From contig OX465595.1 in the NCBI GenBank assembly GCA_950022295.1, positions 433,312,270-433,376,269 on the forward strand: 64,000 bases of DNA, given 5' to 3'. The notes below the pieces were generated by a model that saw nothing but the letters and a program-made list of their open reading frames with translations, ran no database searches and was not told where the DNA came from. Position numbers and translations under genes: made by a program. This DNA comes from Bromus sterilis. Lineage: Eukaryota; Streptophyta; Magnoliopsida; Poales; Poaceae. Shown one piece after another: positions 1 to 11,500 of the stretch (the stretch's first letter is position 1; every line of letters starts with the position of its first letter).

Positions 1-325
1 AGGCGAAGAAATATGGGGAGGGTGGCGGTGTTGAGTTCAATCATCTCTGCGGAGGCCTGTTTTTGGCCAAGAAGCAAGGGGTACAGTACTTCCCTTCTAG
101 CTTGCATGATTCTATCAAGAACTGGTAGAACAATTGGTTTTACTGCAAGGTGGCCGAGGGGCCGGGGGTGCGTACCTTGCCTCCTTACTCGGACGTTAGG
201 CTGACTTCCTCTCAAGGCTGGAATCTACGACTCACCAATGCTGAGAAGGAGCAGGTGCTCCCTTTGATGCGTGAAGTCATCAGGCTGAAGAAGAATGGTC
301 TGGACGCCATGGATCTGATAGCTGC
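1..325 (+). pseudogene. Fragment of Tat antisense gene (putative gypsy-type transposon domain)
   Basis: An open frame in phase with position 3 runs through the segment with one internal TAG at 126-128. It has the order seen in the related gene at 2075-3006: an aromatic motif (NWFYCKV here, GWFYLKD there), then a linker, then W-x-L-x-L-T-x-A-E. A Lys/Glu-rich helix (EKEQVLPLMREVIRLKK) follows. This is the plant family often labelled 'putative gypsy type transposon' (Pfam PF04195-like), found antisense in Tat-lineage Gypsy elements. The fragment starts outside the window and ends exactly at the LTR of element A, so A inserted into it. It is the oldest layer seen here. Function is unknown. Confidence 0.6.
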
Positions 326-772
326 TGTCGGGGATGAACCTCGGAAAATCCCATGGTCAGGGACCCTGGGTTATTCATGAGAGGCACAGGTTGGAAGATA
401 GCTCGTCGGCAAACAGGAGGACACGTTCCTGCTCGATATTATTGATGAGGGAGATGCGATTACAGTGGATGCCAAGGCTGGAGCGCTCAAGTCTAGGGTT
501 ACAGATGATATTGGATGCCTTTGGCATCGCCCCTCCTAGCCCTTATATACTGGGCTAGGTCCCGGGGAGTTCATCTACGTTTACAGGTAAGCCTTCCTAA
601 CCCTAGCTTGCTCCGCACGACAGGTCTTCACACCTTCCTTGTGAGTCGCAGACTCCTATGTCGGTGCCAATTAGCGGGCCAAGGCGGGTCCAGGCGGGTC
701 TTCATGGGCCTTCTATCTTCAGGGACACCGGGTAGGCCTATTTGTAGGAGTCGTGGGGTCACCCCCTTGTCA
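326..772 (-). repeat. 3' LTR of Tat element A (minus orientation)
   Basis: Read on the minus strand it starts TGACAAGGGGGTGACC at 772 and ends at 326 with the complement of TGTCGGGGATG. It is about 447 bp and aligns along its whole length, in reverse orientation, with the LTR at 44481-44918. A TATA box (TATATAAG, minus strand, 542-549) and the downstream AATAAT-like signal match the same sites in the other copy. The polypurine-like tract lies just to its right (773-790), which makes this the 3' LTR of a minus-strand element. Flanking bases at 321-325 are GCTGC. The matching target duplication is lost because A's own 5' LTR is not present. Confidence 0.85.
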
Positions 773-790
773 GTAGCCCCCGAGTGCCTG
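773..790 (-). other. Polypurine-like tract of element A
   Basis: On the minus strand the bases immediately before the LTR read GGCACTCGGGGGCTAC and then TGACAAGG. Second-strand priming normally uses a purine tract at this place. Copies of a similar CACTCGGGGGC string recur in the array at 23084-23473. Confidence 0.5.
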
Positions 791-1899
791 GGGGAATCGA
801 AGAGTCGTGCAGGGACTCGAGTACATCCATCTATCGGTCGTTGGCATGCGCGGTATAACCGCGGGTCGCGGGCAGTCTGGTGGCCATGAAAAAATCTGTT
901 TCGAGGAATGCTAAGCTGAAAGGGCCCAAGGAGTCGACTGGTCGAGCCTTGGTGAATTGCGCTAGTGGCAAATACCGCAGTAGCCCAATCAAACCCACGT
1001 CCCTCGACGTGATCTTGGAACACTGGTGTCGAGCAAAAGTCCTACCGCTTCAGGTCTTATAGTGTTCATTTGCCGCCAGTAATGTGCATAGCCTAAGGCG
1101 CGTCCGCCCGGCTTTTTCTATCATGCGCAGCGCATGGAAAAGGTTGGGAGTGAAATCGCTCTTCGGCAAGTCCCAGCCCGGCCGAACTTCGCAGCGGGGT
1201 CTTACCTACACGCTAATCTTGCGCGGCATCTGGGCACAGTGTGTCGTGTTCCAGGAATGTGTATTTTTGAGGCGCGGAGCCTAATAGTATTGCACCCGCT
1301 TGGAACAAAACATCAAGCGAGCTGTTCACTCATTCACCCGCGGAGCTTGTTTCTAGTGCTCAGACGGGGGGTTCTTCGCGAGTAGTCACTCGAATGCCGT
1401 TTCGGCTCTTGAGGTGAGGGAGCACCTGAGACTCTAGCGCCGTATGATCTTGGCGAGTGAATGTTTGTCTTGCGTCGGGTTGAGGGAGCACCCGAGACTC
1501 TCGTGAGTGCGAGTGATCACTCGAGCACATTGCTGACCTTTGGGTGAGGGAGCACCTGGGACTCTTATGATGTGCTCTCTCGATGGGAGTAAGATGTTTT
1601 TCTTCATCGGGAAAAAGATCTGAAAGATAGAACTCTGAGCCTTGATGGCGTACTCAGTACGCCTTGCTGTGATATGACGTTGGCGTGGTCTTCTGGTGTT
1701 TTTGACCACTGTATCCTGCCGAAGGGAATGACTTGGCGCTGTCCCGCCGAAATTTTCGCGTCGCGCGATCATGGTCCTCTTTTTGCGCGCGTAGTGGGCG
1801 GTGTTGTTACTGCGCCGGTTGGATTTTGCATACTTTTCGCCTGTTTATGGGATCGTGCCACGTTTGCTGGTAGATAAGGTTGGACGGTGGCCCTTCTTG
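791..1899. other. Noncoding 3' region of element A
   Basis: No convincing coding frame is present on either strand. The stretch lies between the antisense gene start and the polypurine tract. Its only clear structure is the short array at 1405-1570. Confidence 0.5.
1405..1570. repeat. Three-copy degenerate tandem repeat in A 3' region
   Basis: A motif close to GTGAGGGAGCACCTGAGACT occurs at about 1414, 1481 and 1543, a spacing of 62-68 bp, with related GAGTGA/GTCACT strings between copies. The spacing resembles the 67-bp period of the array at 23084-23473, but the unit sequence differs. Confidence 0.6.
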
Positions 1900-2074
1900 C
1901 TAGGCTCTTGGGTTAAATACCTTGCTACTGGGTAAATTGTAGGTTTTACCCAGCCATTGCCTTCCTCCTCTTTCTCTGTTTCCTTCTTTGTTCTTGAGCC
2001 TTCATCTTTTCTCCTCTGCGGGCTGCTGCGGGATCTATGACCAAGCGCCCCCGTAGAGCTGCAGAGTCGGCAAG
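1900..2074 (+). promoter_or_regulatory. Likely promoter and leader of the antisense gene in A
   Basis: On the plus strand a TTAAATACC box at 1913-1921 precedes a pyrimidine-rich leader (CTTCCTCCTCTTTCTC-type, 1960-2020) and the first good ATG at 2075. This is the usual look of a plant promoter with 5' leader. It would fire opposite to element A's own transcription. No direct evidence of use is available. Confidence 0.35.
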
Positions 2075-3006
2075 ATGTCCGGCAATTGGGAGCGGTCCAC
2101 GTTCGGGGCCGGAGATCTGGATGCGCTGGTTGCTGACGGCATGGTGGTGGAAGGTGATGTGCGTCTCCCTGGTGATGAGTCGATTCCAGCGCTGGCGGCG
2201 GACGGGCGGGTGTGCTTCCAGGCTTTCTTCCACCGCGGGTTTGCTCTTCCGCTGCATCCTTTCGTTCGTGGCTTGATGTATTCCTATCGGCTCCAATTGC
2301 ATGACCTGACTCCCAACGGAATTTTGCACATTGCGTGTTTCATCACTCTTTGTGAGGCCTTCCTGGGGATTTACCCCCATTGGGGACTTTGGAGGCGCCT
2401 TTTTAGTATAAAAAGGACGAACTCTGAGTACGCCGTGGGTCGGGTGGGTATCTCCATTGGGGATAAACATTCGTATTTTGACTTGGAGAAAATCGATTCC
2501 GTTAGCGGCTGGCGAAAAGGCTGGTTTTATCTAAAGGATCGCTGCGTTGCTGGTCAACAATTTGGTCTTGCTTCTTTCAATCCGGGAACGCGGGTGGTCA
2601 GACAACCTTCGTGGTCTCATTCCTTGACCAAGGCGGAGTCGTCCGAGCTGACTACGTTTTTGTAGAGGATTGCTGTGTTGAAGGATAACTTGACTGGTGG
2701 TCAGCTCATCTCTGTTTTTGTGAGGAGGCGAGTTCAACCGTTTTAGCATCGAACTCGTCCTATGTGGCAGTACGAGGGACTTGTTGACTCGACGAGATGC
2801 TCGCCTCAAGAGCTTGAACCTGACGCCCTGCTGACTCGCATCCAACATGTGACCAAGTGCTCGAGTATTTCGGAAATGCGGCTTGCCCTTCCGTATGCTT
2901 CTAATCACTCTCCGCCGCCGGTTGGTGTCTGTGTTCATTCGTTTGTTTGGACAAGTACCTAGTTTTGCTCTCTTGTTGACATTGCTTGGCTTGCACGGCC
3001 ATGCTC
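2075..3006 (+). pseudogene. N-terminal exon of A's antisense gene, putative gypsy-type transposon domain
   Basis: The frame starts at ATG 2075 (MSGNWERSTF) and shows the family pattern: F-x-A-F-F-x-R-G-F at about residues 50-60, an L-x-P-N-x-I-L-H-I-A core near residue 80, L-C-E-A-F-L-G-I-x-P-H near 95, then G-W-F-Y-L-K near 150. TAG codons at 2663-2665 and about 2744 break it, but similarity continues in the same frame to about 2925. An upstream overlapping ATG at 2037 gives an unrelated frame and was not chosen. The exon is cut at 3006 by the deletion joining A to T1. The rest of the gene lies at 20739-23019. Some annotations call this family transposase-like; I see no catalytic triad and do not assign activity. 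Confidence 0.65.
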
Positions 3007-4991
3007 CATGGTACTGATGTGTTGAGCATTCCATTTAAAAGGAGTATATTGCATTTGAAATGCAAATTCAAACTCCATTTGATTTATCGATGAATTTCAA
3101 ATGCATTTGAATGCATGAAAGTTCATTTGAAAATGTTGATCATGAAGTGATGTGGTATAGTTGAAGTAATGTCTCTGATGTGTGGATGAATCCATTTGAA
3201 TTAAGGGTGTTGCAAAATTAATTGCAAAATCACTCCAAATTTGAATTTAAAAAGTATCCATATGCATGTTTGCTACTGTTCACCCATTTTAAAATGGTCA
3301 AACATGAAAACAAATTCATATTCATAATCCTTGTATTTTTCTGATAATTTTAGACATATTATTTGTCCAATTTGGAGTTAGGATTAAAAAGTTATTGAAT
3401 TTCAAAGTTTAATCTATTTTCTGGAATTTTCTGAAATAATTAAATCGATTTAAAACCTTTACTGCGTCAGCATGATGTCATTGTGACATCAGGGGGGGGG
3501 GCTGACTAGTGGGCCAGGGATGTCAGTGACACAGGGCTTAAATAACCTCTGTTTAAAATTAACCCAGGGTTAATTAACATCCTGGGCCCACATGTCAGTG
3601 GCCCAGGGCTGGGTTAATTAGGGTTAACCCCGCCGGACACGTGGGCTCACCGGAGGGAGGTCGCCGGCGACCAAAAAGGCGGCGGCGTTGCTCGGATTCG
3701 CTGCTCCCGTGCATCATTCGATGCGTTGAGACCACGGGAACGTAGCCCGTGCTCTCGCACGTCATCTGGTGCACGCGGGCGGCCTCGGGGTGACCAGGGC
3801 GACGATGGCGACCTCACCGGCGACAACAGGAGCCCGGCGAACATGCAATCGTCGTCACAGGACACCAAAAGGGCCAAGCTCTAGTGCATTAGATGCGTAG
3901 GAACAAGTCGGAGACGACGGACAGGCTTGGAAGCTCGCTTGCCTTACGGGTGCTCGCCGACGAGCAGCGTGGCGGCTCTGTTTTCCGGCGACATGGCAGA
4001 GGTGGCTAGGGGATGAACGGGGCGCCGTGGTTTTAGGGGAAAGGATCAAAAGCTCACCACGAGCACGATGATGCAGCCAGTGGGCTCGGGGAGACCTCAA
4101 CGGCGGCGAATCAACGTCGACGATCTTCGGTTGCCGGCGGCGAGTTGAGGAGGCTTGCGTTGTCTCGGGGCCGAATTGGCTCGCCAGCTTCTGCAGGGTG
4201 ACGAAGTCGTCGATGAGGAGCACGGGGGACACGCTGGTTCGGTCTCTAGGGCACGGTGGCCGCGTCTTCCATGGAGGTGTGCTCCGGCGATCTCTCTGTC
4301 CATGGAGAAATCGAGCGAGGGAGGGAGAAAAGATGGCGCTGGAGAGGGGGAAAGGGGTCACGGCTGCGAGGCGATCCTCCAGGACACAAAGAAAGGGCAC
4401 GGGGCGGCCTGGAAGTCCCTGGACGTCGAGGTGGCGTCGACCACGCCCTCGGCTCGACATCGAGCTGCTTGAAGAAGACGACACGGGAGGTAGGTGGGCC
4501 TGGGCCGGCTGGGGAACAAGTTGGGCTGAATCCCAGGTAGGCCCCTTTTCTATTTTCTGTTTCCTTTTCTTTTCTGTAATATGTTGGCCATGCTAAAATA
4601 AATAGCTAGGCATTTTTTTAAATGCCACAAATTTTTATGTGGCCTCACAATATATATAGCTAGCCACTTATAAAGTTTGGACATTTTTAAAATTCAAATA
4701 ATTTGAATCTTAACTCAAATAGGGGTTTTTAATTAATTCCAAGGCACTGTTTGATTATTTGAAAATTCCATGAGCATGGGGTGGGTCCCACATCACTTGA
4801 CATGTGATCACACTCATTTATAAGACTATTCAAAAATCTAACATGAATTTTTGGAGAAGATTTTATCTGGCCTTTTGAATTAAATTCTCAGGGCTTTTCT
4901 TTTCCCCAATTTTGATTTTCTTTTTGAATTTTTTACATGATGCAAAGGGTATAAGCTTACCCTAGCACATACCTAACTTGGGGTTGTGACA
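3007..4991 (-). repeat. Truncated 3' LTR of T1
   Basis: It aligns with 10620-12595 of the 5' LTR from the string CATGGTACTGATG onward and ends GGGTTGTGACA at 4991. About 2.08 kb equivalent to 8537-10619 is missing. Similarity to the 5' LTR stops abruptly at 3007. The homopolymer G tract at 3492-3501 and several indels differ between the two LTRs. Confidence 0.85.
3855..4484 (-). other. Open frame inside T1 3' LTR (209 codons)
   Basis: A 209-codon frame (MSSSSSSS start, Ser/Pro/Arg-rich) lies in the GC-rich block of the LTR, downstream of the AT-rich first 500 bp. The other T1 LTR keeps a frame of the same length at 11458-12087. No known domain is recognised. High GC content makes long frames likely by chance, so this is recorded as a frame and not called a gene. 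See the finding on LTR open frames. Confidence 0.25.
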
Positions 4992-5039
4992 ACTCGCCCC
5001 CACTCGAAAGAATCTCGTCCCGAGATTCAGAAGTCTGCG

Positions 5040-7868
5040 GGAGGAAGGAGGGGTACTCGGCACTGAGACGGTCTTCTCTTTCCCACGTGGCTTCTTTCTC
5101 GGAGTGGTGTGACCACTGAACTTTCAGAAACTTGATCTTCTTTCGGCGAGTGACACGCTCTGCTGAATTAAGAATACGAACGGGGTATTCTCGATAAGAA
5201 AGGTCATCTTGAGATCAAGCGTTTCATGGTCGACTTCGCGGATGGGGTCCTTGAAGCAACGCCTGAGTTGGGACACATGGAATACATCATGTACTCGGGA
5301 AAGGTGCGGGGGTAGTTCAAGTTGGTAGGCAACTTCTCCACGTTTAGAAAGAATGCGGAAAGGTCCGATGTAACGTGGGGCCAATTTTCCTTTGATACCG
5401 AATCGTTGGGTTCCCTTCAGAGGAGTAACCCGAAGGTAAGCCTTCTCATCCAGATTGTAGCTTTCTGGCCTATGATGACGATCATAGTAGCTTTTCTGAT
5501 GAGACTGGGCTGCTTTCAATTGATCACGAACAATGCGAACTTGCTCTTCTGCTTCCTTGATCATATCCGGTCCAAAGAATTGTCTTTCACCGGTTTCTGA
5601 CCAGTTTAGGGGTGTTCGACATCGTCGTCCATATAGGAGTTCAAAAGGAGCCATGTTCAGACTAGATTGAAAACTATTGTTATAAGCAAACTCGGCAAAT
5701 GGAAGAGACTTCTCCCAATTCTTTCCGAATGAGATAACACAAGCTCTGAGCATGTCTTCAAGAATTTGGTTAACCCTTTCGACTTGACCACTAGACTGAG
5801 GATGGAAAGCTGTACTAAAGGAGAGATGAGTTCCCATAGCATGTTGGAAGCTTCCCCAAAATCTAGAGGTGAAAAGGCTACCACGATCAGAATTGATTTC
5901 CAAAGGAACACCGTGAAGGGATACAATTCTAGAGACGTACAAGTCCGCTAACTGGCTAGCAGTTATAGACTCTCGAACTGGAAGGAAGTGAGCAACTTTG
6001 GAAAGTCTATCCATGACAACGAAGATGGCATCGTTTCCTTTCTGGGTTTTTGGAAAGCCGGTGATGAAGTCCATACCGACTTTGTCCCATTTCCACTCTG
6101 GAATAGGCAAAGGTTGAAGTGTACCAGCAGGTCTTTGATGTTCTGCCTTAATGCGACGACAAACATCGCATTCGGCAACAAATTGAGCAATGTCTCTCTT
6201 CATCCTAGTCCACCAAAATCTGTGGCGTAGATCTCAGTACATTTTTGTGCTACCGGGATGAATCGAGAGGGGTGTGTCATGGGCTTCTTTGAGGATGAGT
6301 TGCCTTAGTTCCCTATTCTTAGGTACTACCAAACGATTTCCAAAGAATACCGTTCCCTTGCTATCTATGGAGAAACATTTAGCAACTCCGCTAGCAATGT
6401 TCTCCTTGATCCGGCGAACACCTCGTGCACGCCTTTGGGCAACTATGATTTGATCCTCAAGCGTTGGTTTCGCCACCAAGTTGAAAAGAGATCCACGAGG
6501 AACAATCTCGAGATTGAGCTTGCGAAATTCCTCATGAAGAAGTGGTTGATACTGTTGTAACATGAGGTTGTTACAATACGACTTACGACTTAGTGCATCA
6601 GCCATGACATTGGATTTTCCTGGGGTGTAAGAAATTCCTAAGTCATAATCTTTTATCAACTCTATCCAGCGTCTTTTCCTGAGATTAAGATCTGGCTGGG
6701 TGAATATGTATTTGTGGCTTTGGTGATCAGAATAGATCTCACAACGATTACCAAGGAGGTAATGTCGCCAAGTCTTCAGGGCATGAACTACGACAGCGAG
6801 TTCAAGATTGTGGGTAGGATAGTTCTCTTCATGTGGCCGCAACTGGCATGAAGCATAAGCTACCACATGTCGATCTTGCATAAGTATGCATCCTAACCCT
6901 TGCCGTGAAGCATCACAATAGATCTCGAAATCCCTTTTGGTGTCTGGAGGTGCAAGTACGGGTGCAGAAGTCAATCTTATTTTTAGCTCTTGAAAGCTTT
7001 CCTCGCACTTGGGAGTCCATAGGAATTTCTTATCTTTCTTGAGGAGTTCAGTTAGAGGCTTTGCAACTTTAGAAAAGTTCTCGACGAAGCAACGGCAATA
7101 GCTGGCTAGGCCAAGAAAACTCCTAACTTGCTTAACCGATTCAGGTGGAGTCCAGTCAAGGACAGCCTGAACTCTCTCGGGATTCACAGCAATGCCTTTT
7201 GCAGAAATCACGTGGCCTAAGTAGGTCACTTCTGGTAGCCAAAATTCACACTTGGAGAATTTAGCATACAGGCGATGCTCTCTAAGTTTCATCAATACCA
7301 GCCTTAGGTGTTCGGCATGTTCTTCTTCGTTCTTCGAGTATATAAGGATGTCATCGAGGTAAACCACGACGAACTGGTCCAAATACTCCATGAAGATCGA
7401 TTTCATCATGCGTGAAAAAGTGGCAGGGGCATTGGTTAGACCGAAGGACATGACGGTGAACTCGTAAAGACCATAACGAGTAGTGAAAGCCGTCTTGGGA
7501 ATGTCCTCGCTTCGGATCTTGATTTGATGATAACCTAATCTCAAATCCATCTTGGAGAAGACAGAGGATCCTGCAAGTTGATCATAAAGATCATTGATCC
7601 TGGGCAGTGGGTACTTGTTATTTATCGTCGCTAAATTTAGCAGGCGATAGTCTACGCACATCCTTTCTGTTCCATCTTTCTTCGTTACGAACAGAACGGG
7701 GAAACCCCATGGCGATGAGCTAGGGCGGATGAAGCCTTTTTCCAACAAAGCTTGCAGTTGGGTTTTTAGCTCAGCTAACTCACGTGGGGCCATTTTGTAG
7801 GGACGTCTAGAAATTGGTGCGGTTCCTGGCACAAGATCCACTACGAACTCTACACATCTGTCGGGTGG
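5040..7868 (-). pseudogene. pol: T1 pol: RT, RNase H, integrase, broken chromodomain
   Basis: Reading right to left: a short stretch equivalent to the region before RT (PPDRCVEF, about 7855), RT with V-D-Y-R-x-L-N and Y-L-D-D (near 7350), RNase H (CDASRQGLGC, near 6900), integrase zinc region (CDVCRRIKAEH, near 6150) and DDE core (GMDFITGF, NSDRGSLF, SGQVERVNQ). Breaks: TGA at 6234-6236, aligned with an Arg codon in T2 and T3, and a 1-base loss near 5209 that puts the chromodomain out of frame. Gag, zinc knuckle and protease are absent upstream of 7868. The frame is otherwise well preserved, so the copy is not very old. It cannot encode a complete polyprotein. Confidence 0.9.
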
Positions 7869-8520
7869 CTAGGTTTAAGGATTTTGGTTACTGGATGGTT
7901 TTCCTGAGGATGACCATGGCTTACTAGGGCTACAACAGATATGTCAGAGTAGCAAAGTACCCCAACACGATGGTTAGTGTGGTTCTTCTGGCTAGAAGAC
8001 ATCTAAAGTGGGAGAAAGAGCTGCAAATGAAACACTATAGGTTTCTAGAAGAAAACCTACATCAAACTCTATGGAACTGTCGGGCATGCCACCTAGAAGT
8101 TCTTCTAAAAGGACAACCGAAAAGGAGGGAAGAATTTTGCAAATGCATCAGATTTTAAAGAAACCTGGAATGATTCGGACAACATAACGGCTGTAATTGT
8201 AAGAAATGTCTTTTCTTGCAATGTAGAAACAGCACTTACATAATACGATGTAAGAAATCAGCATTACAACAATGCTAGGAAACCGGACACAACTTTCCTA
8301 CGGCTACAAGGAAGCAAACAACGAGATGTTCTAATCAGACAGAGGTAAGCCTAGTACTATCTTCCCGTAGAATAAGATGAGGGTGACTCAGAACTCAGAT
8401 CGATGAGGGTAGGAGAAAAAAGAAGCCTTACGTTGTTCCCTTATATACCCATAGTAACTATATAACTATAGAAGGCTAGACTCGACTTCGGCCAAGGCTG
8501 ATAATCCTACAGTCAGTCCT
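7869..8520 (-). other. T1 segment replacing gag-protease, plus leader
   Basis: From about 8290 to 8520 the sequence matches the untranslated leader of T3 (60670-60899) with moderate divergence. From 7869 to about 8160 I find no match to the gag or protease of T2 or T3 and no long open frame in the element sense. Either gag was deleted and the junction diverged, or unrelated sequence fills it. Confidence 0.45.
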
Positions 8521-8532
8521 GCTCTGATACCA
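8521..8532 (-). other. T1 primer-binding site (tRNA-iMet type)
   Basis: The minus strand reads TGGTATCAGAGC, the usual plant initiator-Met primer site, four bases from the LTR end at 8537. Confidence 0.9.
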
Positions 8533-8536
8533 AGTC

Positions 8537-11500
8537 TGTCGGGACCCGGGGTTAGCGTATGCAAGCCTCGCTACAACACAATCATATGGAGAGCCGAGAA
8601 CCGTACCCACTTGTCTAAGCAGACAAGGCCAAGCACAAAACGTTCTCGGAAAGCATCAAACGTGAGGGGCATCCCATCCAGGCCGGATGATCAACTGAAA
8701 TGGGTCCTCATCGTCCGCACACAAGTCTAAATGATATGGGTGGTGAACTCCCATACTCATAGACAAGTCGCCTCAACCATACTATCGATTGAATTATAAC
8801 CCTTACATAGACTTACTCCAGCCCGATCACTTAGTCGGGGTCTAGGGCGGGCTCGATCATACATCAAAGTGTGCACGAGACGGAGTCTCGAGCAATCGCA
8901 TCGCGATGCCCCAAGCTGCGCACATCTAAGGGCCACTTGGTGTATAAAAGACCGCCAGCCAGATCACAACTAAGGTCTCGAAAACCTATACAAAGATATG
9001 CATGTTATAAACATACACGCAGCACACATGTCTAGTATGAACAGCAGGTATCATTGCAGTTCTCTACAATGTATACATCTTTATTAATAACTCTTACAGA
9101 GTGCACACAGAGATCACAAGCATGTGATCCAACATTACAACAGACAAGCAGAAGCAAAGTAGGTCTGAGTACATACAAGTTTAACAAATGGCTTAGAGAA
9201 GCCTTATCTAAAAACAAGCCCTCCACGAGGGAACCAGTCGTCTGACTGGGATTACACTAGCTTGGTCTTGGTATGAGTCTTCATTCTTCGAGCTTCGGGT
9301 AGAAGCCACCATCGGGGTCGGTGGGTTCATCTAAAACATAGATTAAGCAAACGTGAATGCAAAATCGTACTCAGCAAGACTTACATAGGAGATATACTAC
9401 TCATGCATATGTATCAAGGTAAAGGGAGGTGGGGTTTCACTTGCAGAAGTGCCAGCTTTGACTTGGCTAGTCCTGAACTACGAGTACCAGACTTGAGGTA
9501 AGAAGCATACACGGGTCCACTACATCTCTTCAACCAATTACACCACTATGGTTACTTCCTCGACTTCCCCACGAGAAGCACACCATAGCACTCACGCTTA
9601 TCTTGGTGTGTTTTAGAAGTATCCAGTTCAAGTTGTCTAATAATCAAGCTAAGCTTTCCAAGCAGTCCTTAACCGCGGACGCGGCTATTCGAATAGTTTT
9701 GTTAACCCTGCAGGGGTGTACCGCTACACACACGTGTCATCAGTTACCGCCTTTTGCATGTCACCGTTCAAGAGATGACAGCGAGGATGCCACCACAACT
9801 GTTACCTCATAGCCGATCTAGTCCATGAAAGCCGCCTATCTGGGTTGTCTTCCACTATCGTGAACCTGGCCGGTTTACCGAAGTGGACCCAGACGATGTA
9901 TGCGTGGTGCGAAAGCCGGTCTCGGATGAGCTGTTCTCTCACTTGGCTACGAGGCCACAATACCTACAGAAATCCGAACTACTGCGACATCTGGACATCG
10001 AAGGGGATGAGTTAGTAAGATGAGAGGGGTCAGTGATCCCAATGTGTGGTTGTACTCTTCATCTTGGATCACCACACAAGAACTCGGACTTAGGGCGGTG
10101 TTCAACGAGACAACCCACCGTGTACTCCTACACAGCCTCTCATCGTTCACCTTGTATTAGGGTATATTCACCAACACTTTTCTACCATCAACATCATGAT
10201 TACTACCATCCCGACTCACATAACAGTATCATCATGGTATCACTCTAAGCATGCAATAAGCAGTAACAATTGCAGGGGCCACATGATATCAATCAACTCC
10301 TACAGTTGCTAGGATTGTGGTTTGCCTACTACTGTGACAAATGATAGGTCATGCAAAGGAATGGGTTCATCTATGCGGTAGAAACGTAGCATGGTAATCA
10401 TCCTATACAGTGCATAAGCGAGACATGAGAGGGAAGTGGGATTTTATCGACATGATCAATGGGGTTTGCTTGCCTTGCTGACGAGGTTTTGATAACGGTG
10501 TCTTCAACGAAGGGGGTGATCTCGGATTCCAGCTCCACTTCTATCAGCAACATGACAATCATAGGATCAACATAATGTACAATGCACAAGCACATGAATA
10601 AGATTGTAATGGTGATGTTCATGGTACTGATGTGTTGAGCATTCAATTTAAAAGGAGTATATTGCATTTGAAATGCAAATTCAAACTCCATTTGATTTAT
10701 CGATGAATTTCAAATACATTTGAATGCATGAAAGTTCATTTGAAAATGGTTATCATGAATATATGTGGTATAGTTGAAGTAATGTCTCTGATGTGTGGAT
10801 GAATCCATTTGAATTAAGGGTGTTGCAAAATCAATTGCAAAATCACTCCAAATTTGAATTTAAAAAGGATACATATGCATGTTTGCTACTGTTCACCCAT
10901 TTTAAAATGGTCAAACATGAAAACAAATTGCATATTCATAATCCTTGTATTTTTCGGATAATTTTAGACATATTATTTGTACAATTTGGAGTTAGGATTA
11001 AAAAGTTATTGAATTTCAAAGTTTAATCTATTTTCTGGAATTTTCTGAAATAATTAAATCGATTAAAAACCTTTACTGCGTCAGCATGATGTCATTGTGA
11101 CATCAGGGGGGGGACTGACTGGTGGGCCAGGGATGTCAGTGACACAGGGCTTAAATAAACTCTGTTCCAGGGTTAATTAACATCCTGGGCCCACATGTCA
11201 GTGGCCCAGGGCTGGGTTAATTAGGGTTAACCCCGCCGGACACGTGGGCTCACCGGCGGGAGGTCGCCGGCGACCAAAAACGCAGCGGCGTTGCTCGGAT
11301 TCGCTGCTCCCGTGCATCATTCGATGCGCTGAGACCACGGGAACGTAGCCCGTGCTCTCGCGCGTCATCTGGTGCACGCGGGCGGCCTCGGGGTGACCAG
11401 GGCGACGATGGCGACCTCACCGGCGGCAACAGGGGCCCGGCGAACATGCAATCGTCGTCACAGGGCACCAAAAGGGCCAAGCTCTAGTGCATTACACGTG

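Noticed and set aside
2037..2276. Alternative start frame at 2037
   Set aside because: Its translation has no family similarity; the frame from 2075 does.
5322..5600. Open frames on the plus strand within T1 pol (also 56317-56595, 58724-58987 in T3)
   Set aside because: They mirror the pol coding frame on the other strand, recur in all copies and show no domain.
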